Assembly: GCA_954871525.1 (NCBI GenBank)
Contig: OX940868.1
Coordinates: forward strand, 19,091,056-19,155,055
Direction: 5' to 3'
Source: Parietaria judaica
Lineage: Eukaryota > Streptophyta > Magnoliopsida > Rosales > Urticaceae
Length of the DNA stretch: 64,000 bases
The position numbers were made by a program, and so were the translations under genes. The first letter of the stretch is position 1. Each line of letters opens with the position of its first letter. Below the pieces are notes generated by a model that searched no databases, had not been told where the DNA came from, and saw only the letters and a list, made by a program, of their open reading frames with translations. Of the stretch, positions 34,958 through 44,789 are shown one piece after another.

Positions 34958-36409
34958 TATGGCATCTTATTATAATATAACTGATTTTTCAATGTTGACA
35001 AAGATAGACATTATTATCAAATGGATAATCTCGATAAAGTTTAAATAGCATTCCCACTCGACAAAACAAGACATTTTCCAAAATTTTGCTAATTTAAAAT
35101 ATTATATTAAGGAGGCATGTTGACCGTTGCTTTTATAGGGCCCTTTTTAGAAGAAAAAAAAAATAAAAATAAAAAATTCATATAAATAAGAAGATTGATA
35201 TTGCAAATTTAAAAGTACGGAAAATTTTACATCTTTGACTTTGATGTATGAGAGAAGGAGAACGATATGAATGAAATGAGAAGGGTCGTTTTAAATTGGT
35301 ATTAGTAAAGGTAAAATGATTTTTTCAAAATTTTGGGTTATATAATACAATATTACGAATTTACAATTACTTTAAAATTCAAAAAGATTTTAATTATATT
35401 AAAAAAATATTCATCCCTCAATCCAGCCGTCAGATTAAAATATCCAACAGACTGGACTGAAGCCTAAATGTGTCTTCGAAAAAAACCAGATTCAAAACTT
35501 CTAAATCCAAGTTTTTCCACACCTAGTTTATAGACCAAATATATTACACACCTAATTTATTTTTTTGTCCTTTTTATATATGGTGCGATAATTTGTAATT
35601 GTTCTAATTTATTAAATGTGTAACACAAATTTTATTAGATTTTTTTATTCTAAATTTTTATGTAGCCTTCGGACGTTATATTTATGAGTAATTTTTTTTA
35701 TTCATTATTATTATTATTATTATTTATTTAATTTTGACTCCATCAGAATACCATTAAATTATAAGCACAAAATGATAAATTTATAAATACGGCCATTTTA
35801 CAAAATCACAAGGAAAAGACAGATGAAAGCTGGAGGTCCCATTGAGACCGACACCGTGACATGCACAAAGCCAAAGGGAACACGCACCACGACGAAGCTA
35901 CAGCCACACCTTCCTTCCTATAATATTTCTAAACCAAACAAAACAACCAAAAATTAGTAAATAAAAAAATCACCAAAATTAAAACAAAAAATTGAAAAGA
36001 AAAAGCAAGAGATCCATACTTTATTTGTTTGTCCATGGTTCATTAATTATATAAGAAAGCAATAAATTATGCAAGTCATGGAAGCTTCACTTGTCTCAGT
36101 TTGCTCAGACGTTAATTTGCATGCATGCAAGCATGTTCTTCCCTCAAATAACGTTGTATTTTATTTTTGGCACACTACAGGTAAATTGTAATAGAGATTC
36201 TTGAATAGATGGAAATTTTTACAAATATTAATTTTATTATTTATTAGCGTGCTTTTAAATATTTTTTTTATTATATATTTAAATATTTTATTTTGTATCT
36301 AATAAATAACTATTTATTTAAATATGACGCGTTTAGAATTTTTAGAGACAAAAATACTGGTCGAATATGATTTAAAGTAACTCCGGGACCTTTTTGTGTT
36401 TTTTTGGGA
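34958..36409. other. Intergenic AT-rich region
   Basis: No gene seen. Contains a GC-richer unrecognised stretch at 35820-35930 and a CATGCATGCAAGCATG run near 36120. Confidence 0.45.
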
Positions 36410-36417
36410 CCCTCAAA

Positions 36418-36599
36418 CATAGGCGGAACTAGGATTTAAATTTCGGGGTGACTGGTTTAAATTTGTATTGCAAATAAAAAGAGTTTATTTGTAAAAAATT
36501 AAAAATTAGTACTAAACAAATATATATATAAAAAAAAAATAGGGGTGGTTCTAACCCCACTACCCACAACTCACAAGGGTAGTTCCGCTTCCGCCCATG
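36418..36599. mobile_element. Short hAT-type MITE, CATRGGCGGAA ends
   Basis: 182 bp. Left end CATAGGCGGAACTAGG; complement of right end CATGGGCGGAAGCGGAAC. Perfect 8 bp duplication CCCTCAAA at 36410-36417 and 36600-36607. End type related to 15630-16244 and 44139-44789. Confidence 0.9.
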
Positions 36600-37001
36600 C
36601 CCTCAAATGTGAAATATCTTTTTTTACTGTAGGCGCGGCCGCACGAGCCGGCACTGCTCCTAATATTCCGAGTGTTAGAAGGAAGGTCAAGTCAAAAGCT
36701 AAAGTGAGCTAATGCGTAAATGATAATGAAGATTAGTACATATATAGATATCATACTAAGTCCACATATTATTAACTTAAGTTATATTTAGTATATCTGA
36801 GTTTGTAAAGATAAAATTCAAGCGCCGGAGTAATTCATTAATGGCATTATGTTTAGAATACCAAAGTTATCGTTGGCTAAAACGTTGATTAACCGATTAC
36901 AGTAACAATTTACGGTTAGGTTATCAATTTTTCATCGAGAACAAGATCTTAAAAACACTCATAAATCATAATTTTCCGTTCTACCCTTTTATCATTGAAA
37001 C

Positions 37002-37324
37002 TAGAGCTGCACATGTGTTGGTCGCGGTTGGTCGCGACTAAATCGCCAAAAGTCGCCAAAATGGGAGTCGCGACGCATCGCGAGGGAGGAGATCGCGACT
37101 GGTCGCGGTGGTTCGCGATTTCAATCCGTCACACGAATTGATGACGTGGCGAGATCTTGGCGGTCGGATGGAGTGCGCGGATCAGTCTACCCACGCATCG
37201 CGATTGGAGCAGCAAATCGCGACGAATCGCGACTTTTGCCGCAAAAATCGCGATGCATCGCGAACTCTGATAACCCATCGCGACGCACCGAATCGCCAGT
37301 GGCGATTATATACGTGCACCTCTA
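37002..37324. mobile_element. Deletion derivative of the 30490-34949 hAT element
   Basis: 323 bp. Left end TAGAGCTGCACATGTG; complement of right end TAGAGGTGCACGTATA. Perfect 8 bp duplication ATTGAAAC at 36994-37001 and 37325-37332. It keeps the TCGCGAC-rich subterminal arrays and the GATGACGTGGCG and GTGCGCGGATC motifs of the larger element but has lost the transposase. It could be mobilised in trans by 31073-34392. Confidence 0.92.
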
Positions 37325-37742
37325 ATTGAAACTGACATACACCTAAAAACATTCATTATTTCTTTTTATCATGGATTTAGATAAGTCAGAAATAAAAATG
37401 TGTATAAGTATGTGTCTTTTTTGTTTGGGTGGTGATAAGAGAGAGAAACGGATCACGGCATGTACGGCCATGCAGATTTTCTCTCTCTTATATCATTTTC
37501 ATGTCGACTGGTTTTAAAGTTTAAACATGTGTGGTGTGATGTGACCACATGAATGAAATATTATTTGGAATTTAAACGCAACGCCAACATTTATTCTAAT
37601 AAGTATTATTGTGATCACACACACATGCAAGTTGTGTCGAGTCGTGTGGCCTTGTTGAACCTTCCCATCTGATACATTGATGAAAGTGAAACCAATAAAA
37701 TAATAATTATAAGACATGTTATTTTTATTATTATTATTTTAA

Positions 37743-38263
37743 GGGTTATTAGCATAAAACTAGTATTTAAGTTCTTCGAAAATAAAGTGATATATAGTTG
37801 ATTTAGAAAAATTATAGTAAACTATCCGAATTCATCTTTTTGAAGGATCAGTCGATCTCGTCTATTTTTTTCTTTGTTTTTTTTAATATTTTCTGTCGGT
37901 GATAACATCAATCACGCAAATCGTGATGTTATTGAAGAAATGAGATGAGAATTTGAGAGAGAAAGTGAAAGAAAAATAAGAACATACATTGTTGATGTTT
38001 TAAAAATTTGTGTTTTCGTCAAGGTTTATTTTGATGTTCGTGAGTTTAATGGTTTAAGTTTATTTGTTTTATTTCTTGTTGACGTAATCACTAATCACTG
38101 ATGAAAATAATAAAAAAAGAAAACTATAAGAAAAGTGGATGATTTATATCTATCCGCCAAAAAAGGTAAATTTGGATACTTACACCATAATTTTTGTTTT
38201 TCCTAATTAACTCTATATTGCTCTATTCCTAAGTAACTTGAGTATTTTTACAACTACTAATTC
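37743..38263. mobile_element. Mutator-like MITE, copy 2 (homologous to 18152-18655)
   Basis: Left end GGGTTATTAGCATAAAACT; complement of right end GAATTAGTAGTTGTAAAAAT. Internal segments match 18152-18655 in order (see there). Target duplication not confirmed. Confidence 0.6.
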
Positions 38264-38497
38264 TAAAATAACTATTCGACTTCGACCTGTTCTTTTTTAT
38301 TTTTAAATTAAAGTCTATATATGCTGTGATCAAATGTCTAATAATGCTAGAGCTGGCCCTAAGTTAATCTTGAGTAATTCACTAATTGACTGACAGCTAA
38401 TACTTTCTGAATTTGATTGATTGATGCATTTTATTTTATTGGAGGATTAATTACTTTCATTTGTCTTCGACTTCGAAAACTATAGAGGTTTCAAACC

Positions 38498-39325
38498 AAG
38501 GTACGATTTTTCGACGATAATCGACGATAATCGTCGATTTTTCGGCTTTTTGGTAGTTACCGGTAAGTTGCCGGTTGTAATGCTTATCGTTTTTATACAC
38601 TTTTCGACGATTTTCGAGGTTTTCGATAAACCGATTACCAACCGATTTTTGGTAAAATCAGTGTAAAAAAAAGGTACTTTTCGGTAAAAAAAAATTCGGC
38701 AAAAATAATTATATTTGCACAACCTCACCCTGCCACGTCCGTCCGGACGGACGGCGGCGGCGCGCGCGTGTGGTGGTGTAACATTTGTGTGAGTCCTCCC
38801 CCATCCACAAAATCCTATGACCCAAAGGGCCCAAGCCCTTGTCCCTAATATTTGGTATATAAACATCACCAAACTATTGTCATCTATCAATGTGGGACTT
38901 TTTGCTATTCAACTAATATCACACAACTTAACATACACATACACTTTCACTTAATAATTTAACTTAATATTACACACTTCAAATAATATTATACACTTAA
39001 CATACATATTAACACTTCACCTAACATACATATACACTTAATATGTATATTCATTTAATATTATACACTTCAACTAATATTAATATTATAATTATACACT
39101 TAATAATTTAACATATGTTTTGTGGTATGATATTATCAAAATATTTTATAAGTTTTCTGTCAAAAAGTATCGAAAAGTATCGATAATCCGTCGATAATCA
39201 TCGAAAAGTATCGATAATCGGTAAGCTACAGTGTTATAGGTTTTCCGTCGGTTAATCGGTAAGCTATCGATTAATCCGTCGAAAACGGTAATCGGTTTAT
39301 CGGTAACATCGGTAAGTTGAACCTT
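38498..39325. mobile_element. hAT-like non-autonomous element with CGATAATC arrays
   Basis: About 828 bp. Both ends are dense in CGATAATCG, TCGACGATAA and ATCGGTAA units in opposite orientations. Inward-facing termini read AAGGTACGA and, on the complement, AAGGTTCAAC. Possible flanks TTTCAAACC and CACGAAACC agree only in part. The centre holds a GC-rich patch (38735-38775), a CCCAAAGGGCCCAAG motif and a TATATAAAC box near 38858. No transposase. Confidence 0.6.
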
Positions 39326-40142
39326 CACGAAACCGCGATCAATGACACAAAATCAAGAGGTTTTCAATTATAATTATTTTTTATAAATTTTTATGGAGGA
39401 ATTTTTGATAAAATTGTTAATGCTTAAAAATATAGTAACGTAAAATTTGGCCCACGAACCTACTTTGGGCCTGGCCCAAAGTTAGATAGTGATCGCGATG
39501 GACTAAGTATTTCTTCTTCGTCTTTGCGTGGATCGGAAGTTATTTTCGGGAGGTTCATCTCTATCTTCGTACCTAAGGAGAGAGAAAGAAACGTGAACTA
39601 TGCTACTACAATACAGCAACCGAGATGATTTTATTTGGTAAATTGTTGGTTCCCGACTAATAGTGATTTCATCTCCATTTTATTTTTGTTTTTGTTTATC
39701 TTCGTATTGATGCTTACAGGTGTGAACTCAAAACTTGTTACATTCAACGGTTTGCTACATTCTTGTTCTTCTTATTTATCTCTTGTTAATTTGAATCACT
39801 AAGTTTTGTTTTTGGACTTCACTTTGTTTGCAGATTGTCAGAAAAAAAATTAGGTGAGACATCCTAGCCATTCTGTTGGAGCTCGTCAAGATCGCTAGGT
39901 TGAGACAAGGTCAGTGCTTTGCGTTTCACTCTGCTGTGATGAAAGGACTTAGTGTCATATTATGCACAATTTTTTTGTGCTATGTAGGTTAATTATGATA
40001 TAAATTTCTCTATGATAAGTGAAATTTATTTGTATAGGTCAAGGTCACTAAATTTGTAGCCAACTGTAGATTTTTGTTTATGTTTTGAAAAGTTTGTGAC
40101 TCTATTGCTTAAGCTGAGACCATTTATAGGTACTTCCTATTA

Positions 40143-40976
40143 CAGTAAAACCTCTATAAATTAATACTCATTAAATTAATAATCGCGATTAAATAATATT
40201 TTTGTCCGGTCCCTACTCTGGCGTAACTAGCTAAATTAATAATTCGCTAAACTTATAAGATAATAATTTTTTTTAAAGTATATAGGTCCCAAATGATATA
40301 TAAATTAATAATTCAATATAAAATTACATAAATTATTATAAAATTACTATTAAATCAAATATAACATAAATAACTATGAAATCACATTAAAAAAAAGATA
40401 ACATTACATCAATAATCATGTAGTCTTTTAAAAATATGATTCTATAGTAACTTGTTTCTGAAGCTATCACTATAAAAACTATTGTACCTAACATTACATG
40501 ATTCACTAATCATGTATCCTAAAACCCTTATCACTACTTTTTAAAAATAAAAAATTGGACCATTTCTCGGTTTTTGTGTGTCATCCTTGCGCATGGGCAA
40601 TGCAAATCTTCTCTGTATCGCTCCAATTTTATCGGATGTCCCCGATGGACAACTCTTATCACTACTCTAAGAAGCTATTGTTATTCCTATTTAATAATAT
40701 TTAGCTCTTTAATATTTCTATCACTGGTACTCTAATAAAATCTTTAAATCATAATAATATCTCTTAATATTCTTAATATTGATTTTTTAATATTCTCAAT
40801 ATAAGAATTTGAATTAATTTTTTGTTAGTAAGATGTTTATATAATTAAGCCAATTAATAATTTTTTCTTCATTAATGTATGAATTAATAAAATATTAATT
40901 TATATATTAATTAATAATCTGATAAGATAATAATTTTTGCCGGTGTCAACAATATTAATTTATTGAGGTTTTACTG
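40143..40976. mobile_element. Emigrant/Lemi-type pogo MITE
   Basis: 834 bp. Left end CAGTAAAACCTCTATAAATT; the right end is its complement (AATTTATTGAGGTTTTACTG). Flanked by TA on both sides (40141-40142, 40977-40978), as expected for Tc1/mariner-pogo elements. The ends match the plant Emigrant family as I recall it. It carries a U6 retropseudogene, so part of its length is a nested insertion. Confidence 0.88.
40548..40650 (-). pseudogene. U6 snRNA retropseudogene
   Basis: On the minus strand it reads as U6: ATCGGGGACATCCGATAAAA, then GATACAGAGAAGAT, GCGCAAGGATGACAC, GAGAAATGGTCC and a T run. The ACAGAGA box is kept. The AGC triad after it is changed to TGC, and several other positions differ. 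It is flanked by a 12 bp direct repeat CTTATCACTACT (40527-40538 and 40655-40666), the mark of LINE-type retroposition. No plant U6 upstream element (RTCCCACATCG) or TATA is visible upstream, so it is very unlikely to be expressed as U6. Confidence 0.9.
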
Positions 40977-41252
40977 TATATAGTTTGCAAAAATATATGA
41001 GTATTGATGGAAATGAAGTAACTACGAAAGTTATGCCTATTTCCGAACTTGTCATCCGCAACACCACTTAACTCATACCGTGTTCCTCGTTTTGCACGTC
41101 AGCGACACTCAGGAACAGGAGCTGGATTTGAAATTGCACTCGATTACACTCGGTTAATCGTTTTTTTAATCTTTTTATTTGTTGTTTTTGAAAAACAGTA
41201 TCTACAAGAGTATGATTAGCAGAGGGAATGAGATGTTTCTGCGGGAGCTTCT

Positions 41253-42595
41253 CAGTGGCTGCCCTGAGGGTATATATGGTAGACCCAGGACTATAATAGA
41301 TTTGTATATTAGGGGCCCCAAGATGGAGAAAAAAATTAGGGGGTATTAATGTGTTCACGTTTTAAAAATTATATACACCATTCATATTTTTAAAAAAATC
41401 ATATTAAAAGGCATGATATAAAAGTTCAATTGGGCCATGCACTCTTAAAAGGCCTGATTTGTTAAATAGCGACGAAGATGCAAAGACATAAGGTGATGCG
41501 GAGACTCCTGCAGTTTACAATATTCAAAATTTTGAGTTTTTGTTGTCATTGGTAATTTGGCATGATTTGTCATTTGCTGTCAATACTGTTAGCAAAGTTC
41601 TTTAGAATAAGAATATGCAAATTGATGTTGCCGTTAAAGAATTAGGTAGTCTACTTGACTATCTTAAAGACTACAGGAAAATTGGATTCGATCAAGCTAT
41701 GGTGGATGCTTCAGAGATATAGCTAGAGGGATGGAAATAGATCCAAAGTTTTTGGAAAAAACGAAAAGTTCAGAGAAAAAGGTAATTTGATGATACTGGT
41801 GAAGTAGCTTCACTTTCGGGGGAAAGAAATCTTCAAAATAAACTACTTTCTATATATTGTTGATCAAGCGATTTCTTTTTTCGGTATCAGGTTAGAACAT
41901 TTCTTATAATACTTTTATTTTCTTATACATATTTTTTTTTTCATCATAATCTGATGCGATATTTTGTTATTATTTCATTTAGGTTTGAACAATTTTGGAG
42001 TTTTAAGAAACAGTTTGGGCTTTTACTTGATTTGAAGAAACTAAAAGTGGCAGATAGAGATAGTTTGAAGAGTTTTTGCACCAATCTTACAAAGTCAATG
42101 GAGCACAATGAAATTTCAGATATTGATGCAGACGACCTCTTGAAGGAATTGCAATATGCTAAGTCGGAATGTGCCGAACGACATGAAGAGAGCCATAGAT
42201 GTTTTGAACTGCATTCAAGAATTAGATTGTAGTTATCCAAATGCTTGGATTGCTTGTCGGATTGTGCTAACCAAACCGATCACTGTTGCGCACGCAGAAA
42301 GAAGCTTCTCAAAGTTGAAATTGATCAAGTCTTATCTTTGATCAACCCATGACTCAAGATAGATTGAACAGTTTAGCTTTACTGTCTATCGAACAAGATA
42401 TGGTTCAAAAACTCCACTATACATATTTAATTTGTACTTTTGCCTCTAAAAACGCTAGACGCGTCATATTTAATTGAGTAATTTATTCTTCAAATACTTT
42501 TATAATTTTTGTATTGGTTTTTATTTTTATAATTACGATAGGGGCCCCAAAATCAGTCTTCGCCTAGGGCCCCCGTGAAGTCAGGGCCGGCCCTG
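41253..42595. mobile_element. Decayed hAT element, CAGGGCCGGCC family
   Basis: 1343 bp. Left end CAGTGGCTGCCCTGAGGG; complement of right end CAGGGCCGGCCCTGACTTC. Perfect 8 bp duplication GAGCTTCT at 41245-41252 and 42596-42603. Contains a fragmentary transposase on the plus strand. Its length is too short for a full hAT, so it carries internal deletions. Same family as 21223-21974. Confidence 0.92.
41480..42470 (+). pseudogene. hAT transposase remnant (TTF/DUF4371 type)
   Basis: Conceptual translation in shifting frames shows FEFLLSLVIWHDLSFAVNTVS, then DVAVKELGSLLDYLKDYRK and GFDQAMVDASEI (about 41520-41720). After a gap comes a stretch ending ECAERH (41954-42190), then PNAWIACRIVLTKPITVAHA and ERSFSKLKLIKSYL, and in another frame MTQDRLNSLALLSIEQD (about 42345-42400). 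These are the conserved C-terminal blocks of hAT dimerisation domains. In-frame stops (for example after SKVL) and at least two frameshifts make it dead. The N-terminal zinc finger is absent. Confidence 0.88.
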
Positions 42596-42834
42596 GAGCT
42601 TCTCACATGTGGAAATCCTTGTTAATTTAATTTTGATGTACCAAATAACAGTTTACAATTACAAAAATAACGTAAAGTGCATGTTTATGCAAAATTCATG
42701 TGGGGCTTATGTATTGAAAACTAAATATGTGTAAATATGTATTTATGTATATGAAGAATTATGCATATTTATTTTTTGTTCATATATTTATGAATGTGCG
42801 TGTTTTTTTTTTATGTCTAAAGACATTAAAAATA

Positions 42835-43288
42835 CCGTAAAACTTTTATAAATTAATACTCGATAAATTAATAATCTCTCTAAGATAATAATTTTGTTCG
42901 GTCCCGACTTGGACCAGTGTAAAAAATGATTTATCTCGATAAGATATAAGATAAGATATTTTAAGAGAACTCTATATAAATATAGAGTCCCATTAATATC
43001 ATAAATTAATAATTCTTGAAAATTATATTTAGAACCAATATGATTTAGGTAAATATAGTCATAGTGTTGCATATTTTTCGTAAAACTTTAATCACGTTAG
43101 AGCTAACCTCAAATTTTTCTTATCACATCAAAATATTTTGGTGTTGTGTTTTTAAACTCCATCAACATTTATCTAATCGAGTCAAATTTCTTGGAATTCC
43201 GAAAATACTCTTTTATCCATAAATTAATATCTCTCTAAATTAATAAATTTCACGGTCCCAACATTATTAATTTATAGAGGTTTTATTG
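42835..43288. mobile_element. Second Emigrant-like pogo MITE
   Basis: 454 bp. Left end CCGTAAAACTTTTATAAATT; complement of right end CAATAAAACCTCTATAAATT. TA on both sides (42833-42834, 43289-43290). Same family as 40143-40976, with more changes at the left end. Confidence 0.85.
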
Positions 43289-43349
43289 TATATATGTAAT
43301 GTAATTAATAATGAAGTATAAAATATAATAAATATTTAATAATGATTTA

Positions 43350-43642
43350 TCCAGGCACAAAAAGACGCCGGTGAAAATAACCATTATTAGATTCCCAACA
43401 ACACTTTTGCTGGCGCTTTTGGTGAGACATGCCGGTTAAGGAGGTACTTTTCTGGTGCATTTTATTTTTTGCGCCGGTGAATAGTAGATGTTTTACCAGC
43501 GCTTAAACGCGCCGACAAAAGTAACCTTACACATGGTGGCGGCGCTTTTTTGCGCCGGTGAAAGTCGAAAAGCATTCACCAACGTTTTTGGATACTTTTA
43601 CCGACGTTTTTTGCGCTAGCAAAAGTGCTTTTTCTTGTAGTG
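43350..43642. mobile_element. CACTA transposon end fragment
   Basis: The right boundary, on the complement, reads CACTACAAGAAAAAGCAC, the typical CACTA terminus. It is followed inward by repeated GCGCCGGTGAAA, GCGCTTTT and GACGTTTT units, a classic subterminal array. No matching left terminus was found in this window, so it is truncated or rearranged. Confidence 0.8.
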
Positions 43643-44130
43643 TCAATTCGGCGCTCAACATTAGGTGGGAATTTAGGTCTCGGGGAGTAAGAGAGACAAA
43701 CAAAGGTTTTTTGTTTTTGTTTGTTGTTTTTTTTTCCTGGCTCTGGAATGGCTTACCGAATGTGACAGGGATGTCCTTGTATTTTATAGAGGGTGATGAG
43801 TTCATCTTCATGCCTTCAGGGCAAGCCGCACGCCCCGAAGGCATTTTTTTGGCCTTCAAGGCGCTCAACATGCATATTTTTAGACAGGGCGACTTGACTT
43901 TTCTCGGGTCGGGCCGTTGAGTATTTATTGACTTTTTTGGTTGATTTTTTTGGGTTGGGCAATTGACTTTTGTTGACTTTTTAAATTTTAGATTCGGTTC
44001 GTTGGCTTTTCCGAGTCTGGCCGTTCACTTTTCCATGCCCGCTTTTTTGGGCTGTATTCATAGCGAAATAGCTTTTGAGTTAGGCCTTCACGTTTTTACT
44101 GGTAAAAAAAAAACACGCAGAACAAACAAT
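43643..44130. other. Spacer between CACTA end and hAT MITE
   Basis: Contains repeated GTTGACTTTT and CGGGTCGGGCCGTTGA-like motifs (43895-44035), perhaps another transposon remnant. Open frames here show no recognisable protein. Confidence 0.4.
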
Positions 44131-44138
44131 GATGCATG

Positions 44139-44789
44139 CAGGGGCGGACCCAGCCTTCTTTGGGGGTGGCTCATGTCACCCCCGACTCAGACACCCTAGT
44201 TTAATATTATTAGTTAACACTCAGTTGAAATATTAAAAAAAAACGCCATGGGAGCGTTGAAGTAGAGCTATGAGAGCTCTGTAATTTTTTTCAGTAAGTT
44301 TAATAGCTCACAAGAAAGAGAAAGACTTTTTGGAGTGCTCCACTGCAGAATGACAAGACTTTTTACAATTTGTCTTTTTTAATATTTATAGTTATCCAAT
44401 CAGAAAACTAAGTCTACCATAATGATGGGAGTGGGACCCATTCTACCCGTACTGTATTTTTAATTTTTATTACGCTTAGTGAAAAAATTTGCCACGATAT
44501 CCATCTCTAAAGTAAGTAATATTCAACATAAAGTATATATAACTGAATAAATATTATTGATACAATAAATTGTGACGAATATTGTATAAGAATACGTATA
44601 TATGTAGATACAACAATATATTTTGAAAAATATTCAAACTAAATAAATTTAATAATGAAAGAATTATGTTAATCAAATTTAATATCTAGTTAAAAAGTTT
44701 AGTTACCAATTTTTCCGTATTTAATTAAAAATTATTATATTATAACTTAATTTGCCACCCCCGACCTTCAATTTCTGGGTCCGCTCCTG
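44139..44789. mobile_element. Non-autonomous hAT, CAGGGGCGGACCCAG ends
   Basis: 651 bp. Left end CAGGGGCGGACCCAGCC; complement of right end CAGGAGCGGACCCAGAAA. Perfect 8 bp duplication GATGCATG at 44131-44138 and 44790-44797. No coding capacity; AT-rich interior. The best-preserved member of its end family in this window. Confidence 0.93.

Larger units (their letters stand above)
37333..40142. other. Region with two mobile elements and an unclear transcript-like stretch
   Basis: Contains the elements at 37743-38263 and 38498-39325. From 39430 to 40140 the sequence looks like leader and intron DNA (TTCTTCTTCGTCTTTGCG, possible splice sites, ACAG|GT and TTTGCAG|AT) without an open frame. Confidence 0.35.

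Noticed and set aside
40548..40650. Functional U6 snRNA gene
   Set aside because: Changed AGC triad, several other substitutions, and no upstream promoter element; the flanking direct repeat points to retroposition.
43527..43920. Overlapping open frames on both strands
   Set aside because: They span the CACTA terminus and adjoining non-coding DNA; no protein similarity recognised.
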